NCBI GenBank assembly: GCA_039024435.1
Contig: JBCCQH010000003.1
Location: 62,001 to 126,000 of the forward strand
From: JBCCQH01 sp039024435
GTDB lineage: Bacteria; Bacteroidota; Bacteroidia; J057; JADKCL01
Reading direction: 5' to 3'
DNA length: 64,000 nt
Part shown: in pieces, positions 8,463 through 17,017 of the stretch
Layout: every line of letters starts with the position of its first letter
Numbering within the stretch: position 1 is the first letter of the stretch
The notes under the pieces: generated by a model
The model's input: the letters and a program-made list of their open reading frames with translations, nothing else
What the model was told of the DNA's origin: nothing
Database searches by the model: none
Position numbers and translations under genes: made by a program

Positions 8463-9560
8463 GTGTTTTTGCGGAAGCAACATATCGATCCGGAGCAATT
8501 TTTGCGGCGGGAAAACAACAATTTTGATCTGATCCGGCTATTAGGCGCCTGCACGGTGATATTTTCCCATACCTACGCCATTGCCTGGGCGGACTTTGCC
8601 GCGGAACCATTTGCCCAGATTACCGATGGCAAGTTGGCGGTAGGGGTGCCATTTTTGTATATGTTTTTCTTTCTGAGCGGATTTCTGGTCACGCGGAGTT
8701 TTCTCAGCAGCCGCAACGCACGCCACTTCCTGCAAAAACGCATCCTACGCATTTTTCCGGCCCTCGTGGTCATGGTCCTCCTGGTGATGCTGGTACTGGG
8801 ACCAATGTTCACAGAGTTGAGTTGGGGCGAATATTTCCAACAGCGCCACACCTGGGGCTTTCTGCGCAACATCAGTTTGCTGCGGCTGCAAACGACGCTG
8901 CCGGGGGTATTTGCCGACAATCCGGATCCCTACTTCGTGCAAACCAATCTCTGGTCGGTCAGCCTCGAATTTTGTTGGTACCTGCTGACCGCGGTATTTG
9001 GGGTACTGGCCCTGTTTCGGCGGCGGTGGTCCTTGGTCGCGCTGTGGGTATTCCTGTATGGATCAATGGCATTTTTCGGTGATTGGATGTTGTCGAAGGA
9101 CATTCCGCTACTCGACCTCGAACTGAAACCCTTCGTGCGGGTGGGCATCTATTACGTGTCCGGAATGCTGTTTTACCTGTACCGCCAACAATTTTTGCGA
9201 CTGAATCCCGGGCTGTTGGTGATTATTATCCCGCTGTGGTTTCTGAGTGTGGTCAATGGCCTGTCCGACTGGACCACACCGCTGTTCATTCCCCTTTTTA
9301 CCCTGCTGTTTGCGACCCTGCGTCTGCGCGGGACCCAAACCCTGGCCCGCCTCGGTGATCCGACCTACGGCATGTACATCTGGGGAGTGCCCGCCCAGCA
9401 AGCCATCGTCGCTTGGTTCGGCCCCAACTGGATGGTCGCCTTTGTGGGAGGATTGCTGTTGTCGTACGCCCTGGGCATGCTCTCCTGGCACCTGGTGGAA
9501 AAGCGGGCCTTGCGCTGGAAAAAGTCGATCCTCGACGGGCGTGCCCGGTCAACGGGGTAA
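8463..9560 (+). CDS. Acyltransferase 3 family membrane protein (OafA/YrhL-like)
   Basis: 365 residues. FDLIRLLGACTVIFSHTYAI near residue 21 is the family start, with the conserved Arg and His of the RxxR/H region. About ten hydrophobic helices follow, with FFFLSGFLVTRSF in the second and RILRIFPALVVMV in the third. These integral membrane enzymes transfer acetyl or other acyl groups to exported sugars, lipids or antibiotics. The start is uncertain: the frame opens with GTG at 8463 and has TTG at 8469 but no ATG before the conserved domain. No sugar gene is adjacent, so the substrate cannot be named. Confidence 0.85.
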   Translation: MFLRKQHIDPEQFLRRENNNFDLIRLLGACTVIFSHTYAIAWADFAAEPFAQITDGKLAVGVPFLYMFFFLSGFLVTRSFLSSRNARHFLQKRILRIFPALVVMVLLVMLVLGPMFTELSWGEYFQQRHTWGFLRNISLLRLQTTLPGVFADNPDPYFVQTNLWSVSLEFCWYLLTAVFGVLALFRRRWSLVALWVFLYGSMAFFGDWMLSKDIPLLDLELKPFVRVGIYYVSGMLFYLYRQQFLRLNPGLLVIIIPLWFLSVVNGLSDWTTPLFIPLFTLLFATLRLRGTQTLARLGDPTYGMYIWGVPAQQAIVAWFGPNWMVAFVGGLLLSYALGMLSWHLVEKRALRWKKSILDGRARSTG

Positions 9561-9828
9561 AATTCCTGCCGACATTTTCTCTCATTGCCGGACAACCGGT
9601 GCAAACTTGATTTGTGAAATCTATTACTGCGGGCTTTTTCGTCAATTGCGACCCAAGTTGGCATTCAGGATTTGCGGTGGTGGACGCAAACATCGGGATA
9701 TTCACCTTGCTTGGCTCGCGGAAGAAGCCCGGCGCGGGTACGCGGAGATTATTCGGCAGGGACTCGTACCGGACAATTCTTAACCGGCGGATTGCCAAAT
9801 TCCCCGCGCGCCCCGTAACTTTGCCCCA

Positions 9829-10620
9829 ATGGATACCACCCTCCACCCCGATACCTGGGAGCTCGGCGGCAAAACCTTTACCTCCCGCCTCATGATCGGT
9901 ACCTCGATGTACCCGAATCCCGAACTCATGTTTCGCGCCATCCGGGAGAGCGCGGCCGAAATCGTAACGGTGTCCATCCGGCGCATGGACCTGCGCCATC
10001 CCGAGCACACTTTTCTTTCCCACGACTTCATGCAAGGATTCCAGCTCTTGCCCAATACATCGGGTTGCTACACGGCCCGCGAGGCCATTTTCACCGCCGA
10101 ATTGGCGCGTGAGGCACTCGGTACCAACTGGATCAAGGTTGAGGTGATCGGCGACGAAAAAACCTTATTGCCCGACCCGGTAGAGCTGTTGCAAGCTTGC
10201 GAACAACTCGTCGCCAAAGATTTTGTCGTGTTGCCCTATTGCAACGACGATCCCATCCTCTGCAAGCGCCTCGCCGATCTGGGTTGCGCCGCGGTGATGC
10301 CACTGGCCGCGCCGATTGGGACCGGCCTGGGCATCCGCAATCCCCACAATCTGCAAATGATCCGGGATGCCGTAAGTTTGCCGCTGATTGTGGATGCGGG
10401 CATTGGCACGGCGAGCGATGCCGCCATTGCCCTGGAACTCGGGTACGATGGCATCCTGCTCAATACCGCCATCGCCCAGGCCCAGGATCCGGTACTGATG
10501 GCCCGGGCCATGCGCTTGGGCATCGAAGCCGGCCGGGCGGCCTACCGCGCCGGGCGCATCCCCAAATCGTTCCACGCCAAGGCTTCCTCCCCCCAAGAAG
10601 GCCGCCTCTTCGGGCCTTGA
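9829..10620 (+). CDS. thiG: Thiazole synthase ThiG
   Basis: 263 residues, normal for ThiG, a TIM-barrel enzyme that condenses 1-deoxyxylulose-5-phosphate, dehydroglycine and ThiS thiocarboxylate into the thiazole of thiamine. Visible motifs are SRLMIGTSMY at the start, Schiff-base Lys103 in WIKVEVIGD, LLPDPVELL, AVMPLAAPIGTGLGI, and VDAGIGTASDAAIALELG. The last residues (SSPQEGRLFGP) are encoded inside a repeat that recurs at 12661. No other thi gene is nearby, although thiG is usually part of a thi operon. Confidence 0.92.
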   Translation: MDTTLHPDTWELGGKTFTSRLMIGTSMYPNPELMFRAIRESAAEIVTVSIRRMDLRHPEHTFLSHDFMQGFQLLPNTSGCYTAREAIFTAELAREALGTNWIKVEVIGDEKTLLPDPVELLQACEQLVAKDFVVLPYCNDDPILCKRLADLGCAAVMPLAAPIGTGLGIRNPHNLQMIRDAVSLPLIVDAGIGTASDAAIALELGYDGILLNTAIAQAQDPVLMARAMRLGIEAGRAAYRAGRIPKSFHAKASSPQEGRLFGP

Positions 10621-10623
10621 TCA
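10598..10623 (+). repeat. Terminator-like 26-bp repeat, copy 1
   Basis: AAGGCC...GGCCTT forms a 6-bp stem around CGCCTCTTCG. It is followed by TTGATCA, in which the thiG stop lies. The 26 bases are identical to 12661-12686, and the flanking ~14 bases are also similar (TTCCTCCCCCCAAG versus TTCTTCCCCCGAGG). Both copies sit at the 3' end of a gene. Confidence 0.7.
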
Positions 10624-10725
10624 GAAGCGTCCTAAAGCAACCGTCCCTAATTTGACTTTGATCGCGGATTGATTTAGCTTAGTCGTGCAATTTGCAAAAT
10701 TGGTCGATTGATAGTTTTCCCCTGA

Positions 10726-11394
10726 ATGAGTTGCCTACTTTCCATCCGCCGCAGTTATCGGAACGCGTTGTGCGCGCTTCTCCTTTCGGTAGGTAGCTTA
10801 GGTGTGGTCGGGGCACAAACCTCCGGAGAACCATGGCAGATCAAAACCAATTTGACGGGTTTTCTTTCTGACGCTTTGTCCCTGGAAGTGGAACGCAGCC
10901 TGGGGCCCCACCTTGCGGTTACATTGCAGGGCGGGGCCATCATCAATCTGCTTGAATTACCGGAAAGCAACCGCTGGGAGGGATTTTTTCTCCGTGCCGG
11001 AGCCAAGTGGTACCTGTTGCAAAAAGCGCGCCCAGTACCGCACACCGGACTGGCGGTAAAACTGGAAATGCATTACTCGTACTGGCAGGACTGGTACACA
11101 AATCTCCGCGGAAATTTTGGCAACCGTTGGGAAAATTCCCTCGGCGGAATTGCCACCGTGAGCTATACCCAAACACTGGGCCGGGCGATGGTTCTCGAAC
11201 CGTTTGTGGGCATCGGCTACATTCCGGTTTGGGAGAGTTATCGCTCCGCCAACGATATAGCGCCCTTTAACACCGTTGCGGTCAATTGGTCACTGGTTCC
11301 TTCCGTAGCTCGCCGATCAAATTACTTTTCGCATTTTACCTTGTCGGGGGACCTCGTGGTAAGCGCTGGTCTGTCTTTTGGATTTCGTTTTTAA
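10726..11394 (+). CDS. Secreted outer-membrane beta-barrel-like protein
   Basis: 222 residues with a signal peptide (hydrophobic ~15-29, cleavage probably after GAQ). The rest alternates polar and hydrophobic residues in short strands, is rich in Gly, Trp and Tyr, and ends in SAGLSFGFRF. A terminal Phe in a strand is the classic recognition signal for outer-membrane insertion. Its size fits an eight-strand barrel, similar to DUF3575-type Bacteroidota proteins. No function can be assigned. The next gene starts 11 bp downstream, so the two may share a transcript. Confidence 0.7.
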   Translation: MSCLLSIRRSYRNALCALLLSVGSLGVVGAQTSGEPWQIKTNLTGFLSDALSLEVERSLGPHLAVTLQGGAIINLLELPESNRWEGFFLRAGAKWYLLQKARPVPHTGLAVKLEMHYSYWQDWYTNLRGNFGNRWENSLGGIATVSYTQTLGRAMVLEPFVGIGYIPVWESYRSANDIAPFNTVAVNWSLVPSVARRSNYFSHFTLSGDLVVSAGLSFGFRF

Positions 11395-11405
11395 TTGAGG
11401 CTCAA

Positions 11406-12614
11406 ATGAAAAAGTGGTGGACTACGTTACTGATCCTTGGATCAGCATGCCAATTGCAGGCACAAATTCGATGTGGGAATGATTCAGTTGACCTCACAAC
11501 CCCTTTCCATACTTGGTTCAATACCATCGCGAAAAAACGCTCAACCGCGAAGACGACCGTTCAGCGAACTGTCCCTACCGTAGTTCACGTAATCTACCGC
11601 CGGGAAAATGACGCTCACAACATCTCCGATGCCCAAATCGAGAGCCAATTCCCGATTCTGAACAATGACTTTGCGGGTGTTTTCGGCGGTACCGATACCG
11701 AAATTCAATTCTGCTTGGCCGGAATTCGCCGGATCCGCAGCCGCGATCATTACCAAGTCAAGCGCGGTACCAATGATGTTCAGGCCAAAGCTTTGAGCCA
11801 GGCGCCCCCACAAAATTATCTGAATATCTGGGTTGTGGATGAGGTCCGGAACGAAAACAATTTGATTTTATTGGGCTTTGCCCAACTTCCGGATCTTCTC
11901 GCCGTAAGTCCTCAAACCGACGGGATTATGGTGGCCGATGAATTCTTCGGCGACATAGGAACGGCCGCCGGCAGTGTGCCTTACAATCTGGGGCGCACCA
12001 CTACGCACGAGGTAGGTCACTGGCTGAATTTATTGCATACCCACGAACCTCCGGGATGCGACAATCCCCAAAACTGTTTCATCACCGCTGACTGCTGTTG
12101 CGACACTCCGCCCCAAGCCATGCGCTCAACTGGCTGTGTTGCAAATCTAAATACCTGCAATACCGATCAACCCGATTTTCAGGATCCGGTGGACAATTAC
12201 ATGTCCTATTCCGATGACGCCTGCATGACCAGATTTACCTCCTGTCAATCCGACCGCATGAACCTCTGCTTGGACTCGGTTCGGGTAACCGCCTGGGTTC
12301 CCGCTGGCGAAGATTGCCCCGCTTTCAAAATTGCCGCTTCCCCTCAGAACCCCGATCTCCATCCCCGGGTGGCGGTCTACCCCAATCCTGCATCGGGGCC
12401 CATGCGCCTGCAAATTATCCTGCCTGAAACCACGCAAGTTTCGATTTTAATGCTCAACCAACGCGGAAAGGTCGTCGCTTCGCTTGCGGAAAGGAAATTG
12501 ACTCCCTCCGGAACGACCGTTTGGGTGCTCCCCGATGATTTGCCCGCCGGAGTTTACCTGCTCCGAATTACGATGGGGGAACTTCACCAACGAAAATTAA
12601 TCCGGATCGATTGA
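11406..12614 (+). CDS. Secreted M43 (pappalysin-like) metalloprotease with T9SS sorting domain
   Basis: 402 residues from the ATG at 11406, chosen because it opens a signal peptide (MKKWWTTLLILGSACQLQAQ). The zinc site is HEVGHWLNLLH at 201-211, close to the M43 consensus HExxHxxGLxH but with Asn where Gly is usual. The Met-turn is DNYMSYSDD, preceded by a Cys-rich stretch with CDTPP, as in other M43B proteases. Residues from ~320 form a type A T9SS C-terminal domain (VYPNPASGPMRLQI ... GVYLLRI ... KLIRID). It should be exported, then secreted or surface-attached by the T9SS. Confidence 0.9.
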   Translation: MKKWWTTLLILGSACQLQAQIRCGNDSVDLTTPFHTWFNTIAKKRSTAKTTVQRTVPTVVHVIYRRENDAHNISDAQIESQFPILNNDFAGVFGGTDTEIQFCLAGIRRIRSRDHYQVKRGTNDVQAKALSQAPPQNYLNIWVVDEVRNENNLILLGFAQLPDLLAVSPQTDGIMVADEFFGDIGTAAGSVPYNLGRTTTHEVGHWLNLLHTHEPPGCDNPQNCFITADCCCDTPPQAMRSTGCVANLNTCNTDQPDFQDPVDNYMSYSDDACMTRFTSCQSDRMNLCLDSVRVTAWVPAGEDCPAFKIAASPQNPDLHPRVAVYPNPASGPMRLQIILPETTQVSILMLNQRGKVVASLAERKLTPSGTTVWVLPDDLPAGVYLLRITMGELHQRKLIRID

Positions 12615-12660
12615 CCGTTCCGGTGCCATCCACGCGTGCTTCACAATTCTTCCCCCGAGG

Positions 12661-12686
12661 AAGGCCGCCTCTTCGGGCCTTGATCA
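12661..12686 (-). repeat. Terminator-like 26-bp repeat, copy 2
   Basis: Identical to 10598-10623. It lies between the convergent M43 protease and ATP-grasp genes, and its TGATCA contains the stop of the minus-strand ATP-grasp gene. The palindromic core suits a bidirectional terminator. Confidence 0.65.
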
Positions 12687-13571
12687 CAACTGAATCCGCG
12701 CCAGCCGCGCCCAAAGCTGCAAATGCGGCGCCTGACTGAGACCGGAAAATTGCGCATCTCCCGTCTCGATTACCCACCAGCGGCCGTCCACTCCCTGCCC
12801 GATATCAACCGCGACGTAGGGCGACCCCAAGCGCCGCGCGGCTTCCCGACCGAGTCCCAACACCGCTGCCGCTTCCTCCGCCGTCAAGCCGGCCAATTCA
12901 TCCGGCTCCTCCCAGTAATAACCCCAAGCCAGTATTTCTTCCCGGTAAATGAACAAGCGGTACTCCCGCCCTTGCGGAAATTGCCCGGCCATCCGGGTGT
13001 GGCGCAGCGGTACGTACTCCCGGGCAATGACCCGACCCCGACTGCGATTTTCCAGAGCAAACAAATGCGCAGTCAGCGTGCGCAATTCTGCCCCATTTTC
13101 GGCGAGACAGGCTTTGAGTCCCCGCGACTTGCGCGACTGGACCGCTCCCTTCACGAAGATGGGAAAACCCAAAGCCGCAATTGCCGCCTCAATTTCGTCG
13201 GGGGCACGGATGACCACACTTTTGGGCGTCAGTTCCACCAAGTGGGGATACATCCGGTCAAATTCTTGGGCCCGCAAATGCGCCTCGGGATCGTTGAGCA
13301 AGAAAATATTGCGCCGAGCCGCAGCCGCGTACAGGTCGGCGTACCGTTCCGGTGTGGGAATGAACCCCAACCATACCGCTGGCTGGGGCTGTTCGAACTG
13401 CGGTACCCGGTCCAGCGCCCCTTCGGCTCCGCCAGCGGAAGAAAAATCGGCCGGAATGTAATAGATGCGGCAGCCTTGAATGCGGGCCGCTTGGTCACCC
13501 TTGTACAGGTCGCGCTGGCTGGCGTTGGTGGCCGCGTCGGGATGGGGGACAGATTCGGAGAAAACGATCAT
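12684..13571 (-). CDS. ATP-grasp domain protein (DUF4343-like)
   Basis: 295 residues. The central part reads ALGFPIFVKGAVQSRKS (ATP-binding Lys), then REYVPLRH, REYRLFIYREEILAWGYYW and YVAVDIGQGVDGRWWVIETGDAQFSGL. This is the typical C-terminal layout of the ATP-grasp fold, with acidic Mg-binding residues in VDIG and IETGD. Related proteins ligate a carboxylate to an amine or other nucleophile using ATP. The substrate is unknown and no partner gene is adjacent. Confidence 0.8.
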   Translation of the reverse strand: MIVFSESVPHPDAATNASQRDLYKGDQAARIQGCRIYYIPADFSSAGGAEGALDRVPQFEQPQPAVWLGFIPTPERYADLYAAAARRNIFLLNDPEAHLRAQEFDRMYPHLVELTPKSVVIRAPDEIEAAIAALGFPIFVKGAVQSRKSRGLKACLAENGAELRTLTAHLFALENRSRGRVIAREYVPLRHTRMAGQFPQGREYRLFIYREEILAWGYYWEEPDELAGLTAEEAAAVLGLGREAARRLGSPYVAVDIGQGVDGRWWVIETGDAQFSGLSQAPHLQLWARLARIQL

Positions 13572-13672
13572 AATGGGGTTTGTTGAACGGAACGGGGCAA
13601 AAATAACCTTTTTCGCGACAAAAGGTCTAACTTACCGGGGGACTGCGCCCCGGATTTTTTCCCTGAAGCGCA

Positions 13673-13702
13673 TTGGATTACCACATGATTTTCTTAGTTT
13701 TG
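13673..13702 (+). promoter_or_regulatory. Bacteroidota-type promoter for rpmH
   Basis: TTG at 13673-13675 and TAGTTTTG at 13695-13702 are separated by 19 bp. This fits the TTTG-N(17-23)-TAnnTTTG pattern of the Bacteroidota primary sigma factor. It lies 35 bp before the rpmH start. Confidence 0.65.
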
Positions 13703-13737
13703 CCATCCTCCGAAAGGGGATAAAAGAATAGACGAAG

Positions 13738-13896
13738 ATGAAACGTACATTTCAACCCAGCCGCCGGAAGCGCACCAACAAGCATGGATTCCGGACCCGC
13801 ATGGCCACGAAAAATGGCCAGAGTATCCTGAATGCACGCCGTCGCAAAGGCCGCAAGAAATTGTCCGTCAGTGACGAAAGACGCCACAAACGATAA
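13738..13896 (+). CDS. rpmH: 50S ribosomal protein L34
   Basis: 52 residues, very basic, starting MKRTFQPSRRKRTNKHGFR and containing TKNGQSILNARRRKGRKKL, the L34 signature. L34 is a small component of the large ribosomal subunit. It heads the conserved rpmH-rnpA-yidD cluster. The C-terminal tail VSDERRHKR is a few residues longer than in many species. Confidence 0.97.
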   Translation: MKRTFQPSRRKRTNKHGFRTRMATKNGQSILNARRRKGRKKLSVSDERRHKR

Positions 13897-14332
13897 TCCC
13901 GAAAATCAGGATCAGACCAAAACTGATTCCGACTTCGCGATTCAACATATCCGCTACACGTTTAGCAAAAAGGAAAGGCTGTGCTCCCGGCGCGGCTTTG
14001 ATCTTTTATTTGCAGACCTTACCTCGTTTCACGCCGGCCGCCTCTGGGTCGCCTACACCACCGAACTTCCCCCCGATCTCGTCACTGCTCCCCTGATGGT
14101 GGCATTTTCCGTCCCCAAACGATCCTTTAAGCGAGCGGTTCACCGCAACCTGCTCAAGCGTCGGATGCGAGAAGCTTTTCGCCTGCACAAACCTCCGGTA
14201 GCCACTCATTTTCTAGCCCAAAACCGCCACGCCGCTTTTCTCATCAAATACAATTCCCAGGAAATCCGTAGCTTTAAGGAGATAGACAAAGACATGCGCT
14301 ACGCATTGCGCCGCATCCGGAAACTGATTTGA
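13871..14332 (+). CDS. rnpA: Ribonuclease P protein component
   Basis: 153 residues from a GTG at 13871, which overlaps rpmH by 26 bp; an in-frame ATG exists at 13832 but would overlap rpmH by 65 bp. The protein cofactor of RNase P supports 5' maturation of tRNA. Visible features are FSKKERLCSRRGFDLLF, VAFSVPKRSFKRAVHRN and the RNR box RAVHRNLLKRRMREAFR. The stop overlaps the yidD TTG start, consistent with one operon. Confidence 0.92.
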   Translation: MTKDATNDNPENQDQTKTDSDFAIQHIRYTFSKKERLCSRRGFDLLFADLTSFHAGRLWVAYTTELPPDLVTAPLMVAFSVPKRSFKRAVHRNLLKRRMREAFRLHKPPVATHFLAQNRHAAFLIKYNSQEIRSFKEIDKDMRYALRRIRKLI

Positions 14333-14547
14333 AAATACTCTCCTTTATACTGATCGGATTTGTGCGGATCTACCAGGGTCTGATCTCACCGCTGTTTCCC
14401 CCCTCTTGCCGCTATACCCCGACCTGCAGTCAGTACGCCATCGAAGCATTCCGCAAACACGGTCCCTTCCGCGGTATGTACCTGACCGTCCGCCGGGTGG
14501 GCAGTTGCAATCCCTGGGGCGGCCACGGCCACGATCCCATCCCGTGA
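14329..14547 (+). CDS. yidD: Membrane protein insertion efficiency factor YidD
   Basis: 72 residues from a TTG that overlaps the rnpA stop (TTGA). The sequence has the YidD signatures LIGFVRIYQGLISPLFPPSCRY, here read as IRIYQ-type start, then TPTCSQYAIEAFRKHG and NPWGGHGHDPIP. YidD aids YidC-dependent membrane insertion and sits at the inner membrane through an amphipathic N-terminus. Its place after rnpA is the standard gene order. Confidence 0.94.
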   Translation: MKILSFILIGFVRIYQGLISPLFPPSCRYTPTCSQYAIEAFRKHGPFRGMYLTVRRVGSCNPWGGHGHDPIP

Positions 14548-14697
14548 CGTCGGTAAGCCAGGAAGGCGAATAATTTTTACCGGCGTGGCTCGTTATTGTA
14601 TCGGACAATGAATATCTTCCATCCGAGGAAAGTAAACGGAGCCGCGGAGCTTTTCTCATTAGACATTTGATCGCAAAAAGTTTCAATTACTCCCACC

Positions 14698-16383
14698 ATG
14701 AGGAAAATTTTGCAAAAACCGAGGGCCTGGCTAGTGGTCCTACTTGTTCTGCCTTTAGGGCTAAGTGTCGGATTCTACTCGCGTCCCGCCGGCGACGTGC
14801 ATTTCGAAATCACCCGCAACATGGACATTTTCGGGAAAATGTACCGGGAAATCCACACCAGTTACGTCGATGATGTAGACCCCACCGACTTTATGCGGAC
14901 CGGCATCGACGCCATGCTCAAGTCCCTCGACCCCTACACCAACTACATCAGCGCCAGCGAAATCGAGGACTACCGCTTCCAAAGTACCGGACAGTACGGC
15001 GGCATCGGTGCGGTGGTCGGGAAAATGGACAAACGCGTCGTGATCACCGAGCCCTACGAAGGCTACCCCGCGGTCAAAGCAGGCTTGCTGGCCGGAGACG
15101 AGATCATCCAGATCGACCAAGAGGTCATCAATGAAGACAACGTGGGCGAAATCGATGTCCGCGACCTCTTGCGCGGGCAGCCCAAAACCACTGTCACCCT
15201 CAAGATCAAGCGAGTCGGCACCCCCAAACCGTTCGATGTCGAAGTGGAACGCGCTGACATCCGCATCAAAAACGTGCCCTACAAAGGCATGGTGGACGAT
15301 CAAGTCGGCTATGTTTCCCTGACCGGATTCACCCCGGGCGCCGCCAAAGAGGTCAAATCGGCGATTGAAGAATTGCGCAAAGCGACCCCGGACATGAAAG
15401 GACTCATCCTCGATCTGAGGGGCAATCCGGGCGGCCTGCTGTACGAGGCGATTGACATTTCGAATTTATTTGTTCCCCAAGGCGAAAAAATCGTAGAAAC
15501 CCGGGGAAAAATGGAAAGTTCGCTGAAAAACTATACCGCCCGCAGCAACCCAACCGTGCCCAACATGCCCCTCGCCGTCCTCATCAACCGGCGCTCCGCA
15601 TCGGCTTCTGAAATTGTCTCCGGCGTGATGCAAGACCTTGATCGAGGCGTCATCGTCGGGCAGCGCAGCTTCGGGAAAGGCTTGGTCCAAACCACGCGTC
15701 CCCTGAGCTACAACAGCCAGATCAAAGTCACAACCGCAAAGTACTACACCCCGAGCGGTCGCTGTATCCAGGCCATCGACTACTCCAACCGCAACGAAGA
15801 CGGCAGTGTCGGCAAGATTCCGGACAGCCTGCAAAATTCCTTCACCACCGCTGCCGGCCGCACAGTGAAAGATGGCGGCGGCGTCGAACCGGATATTGAG
15901 GTCGAACTCCCCGAATACCACACCGTGACCCGCGAGTTGCTGCGCCAAAACATCGTCTTTGACTTTGCCAGCCAGTACCGCGTAGATCACGAGTCCATCC
16001 CGCCGGCCCGGGAATTCCAGATTACCGATGCGCTCTACGCCGAGTTCATCGCCTACTGTGGCCAGCGTGAATTCACCTTCGAAACCAAAACCGAAAAAGA
16101 ATTTGCCCGGCTCAAAGAGTTGATGGAGGAGGAGAAATACGCTGAGGCCCTGGACGCAGAGCTGAAAGCCATCGATGCCAAAATCCACACCGAAAAAGGC
16201 CAGGACCTCAAAGATTTCCGCAACGAAATCGCCCGGTTGCTGAAGGACGAAATTGTAGGGCGCTACTACCTTCGCGTTGGGAAAATCGAGTCGAGCTTCA
16301 ACTCCGATCCAGAAGTCCTCGCCGCCGCGAAGATCTTGCAAAATCCCGCGGCCTACCAGAAAACCCTGAGTGTAGAGCAATAA
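14698..16383 (+). CDS. S41 family C-terminal processing protease (Ctp/Prc-like)
   Basis: 561 residues with an N-terminal membrane anchor or signal (~12-30). A helical domain with LKSLDPYTNYIS is followed by a PDZ domain (~100-180; AGLLAGDEIIQID) and the protease core (~200-380). The catalytic pair is Ser302 in RRSASASEI and Lys327 in SFGKGLVQT, with the usual 25-residue spacing. ILDLRGNPGGLL is also diagnostic. These periplasmic proteases cut C-termini of proteins. A C-terminal helical region of ~170 residues, as in other Bacteroidota members, follows the core. A strong terminator follows. Confidence 0.92.
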   Translation: MRKILQKPRAWLVVLLVLPLGLSVGFYSRPAGDVHFEITRNMDIFGKMYREIHTSYVDDVDPTDFMRTGIDAMLKSLDPYTNYISASEIEDYRFQSTGQYGGIGAVVGKMDKRVVITEPYEGYPAVKAGLLAGDEIIQIDQEVINEDNVGEIDVRDLLRGQPKTTVTLKIKRVGTPKPFDVEVERADIRIKNVPYKGMVDDQVGYVSLTGFTPGAAKEVKSAIEELRKATPDMKGLILDLRGNPGGLLYEAIDISNLFVPQGEKIVETRGKMESSLKNYTARSNPTVPNMPLAVLINRRSASASEIVSGVMQDLDRGVIVGQRSFGKGLVQTTRPLSYNSQIKVTTAKYYTPSGRCIQAIDYSNRNEDGSVGKIPDSLQNSFTTAAGRTVKDGGGVEPDIEVELPEYHTVTRELLRQNIVFDFASQYRVDHESIPPAREFQITDALYAEFIAYCGQREFTFETKTEKEFARLKELMEEEKYAEALDAELKAIDAKIHTEKGQDLKDFRNEIARLLKDEIVGRYYLRVGKIESSFNSDPEVLAAAKILQNPAAYQKTLSVEQ

Positions 16384-16404
16384 ACCATCCCGGAAACAAG
16401 ATCG

Positions 16405-16445
16405 ATCCGCCGTCGCCCGGTAAATTGGCGGCGGCGGATTTTTCT
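16405..16445 (+). terminator. Rho-independent terminator after the S41 protease gene
   Basis: ATCCGCCGTCGCC (16405-16417) pairs with GGCGGCGGCGGAT (16427-16439) with one mismatch across a 9-nt loop, followed by TTTTTC. Confidence 0.85.
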
Positions 16446-16472
16446 TTTCCACGAATTTCCCATCTTTGCCCC

Positions 16473-16844
16473 ATGCAAAAGACCATCCTCCCGCTGCTGA
16501 TCGTATTTTTTGCCTTTGCCGCCTGCAAAGAAACCCAGACCGTCGTATCGGACACCCCGCCAGAAAAGCCCATTTGGACCCCAGCGGCCCTGATCACAAA
16601 ATACGAACAAGGTGAAGTCAGCCGCTGCAATTTCAATGGGCAGACGGTCTATTTCGGCCAACGCAATGCGCCGGATGGTGGCGCGGAAATCTACGACGAC
16701 AAAGGCCGGCAAATCGGCGTCTGTTACTACAGCACCAACCGGGTCGATGCCCCTTGCGAGTCCGCGATGGGCTGCGAGGTCATTTACCGCATCAAACCCA
16801 ATATCTGGGGGAAACCCGGCGTAAAATACAACCCCAAGAAATAG
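16473..16844 (+). CDS. Small lipoprotein, unknown function
   Basis: 123 residues from the ATG at 16473, chosen because it opens a lipoprotein signal (MQKTILPLLIVFFAFAAC, lipobox Cys18). The mature part is short, with FNGQTVYFGQRN and two Cys pairs (VCYYS, CESAMGC), and contains no family I recognise. It should be anchored in the inner or outer membrane facing the periplasm or cell surface. Confidence 0.7.
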   Translation: MQKTILPLLIVFFAFAACKETQTVVSDTPPEKPIWTPAALITKYEQGEVSRCNFNGQTVYFGQRNAPDGGAEIYDDKGRQIGVCYYSTNRVDAPCESAMGCEVIYRIKPNIWGKPGVKYNPKK

Positions 16845-17017
16845 CGCCGGAAGTTCCCCCCCGCTGCCCGCATTCAATCCCGGCCTTTAAAGTTTTCCGC
16901 ACCTCTCAATTCATCTCAATTGGTGGGCCCTTACATTGCAATTCCTGCACGATTTGGCTAAATTTACTTAACACTGGACTTGATTCGCAAAACTCTCGAT
17001 CAACAGACCATTTTTTG

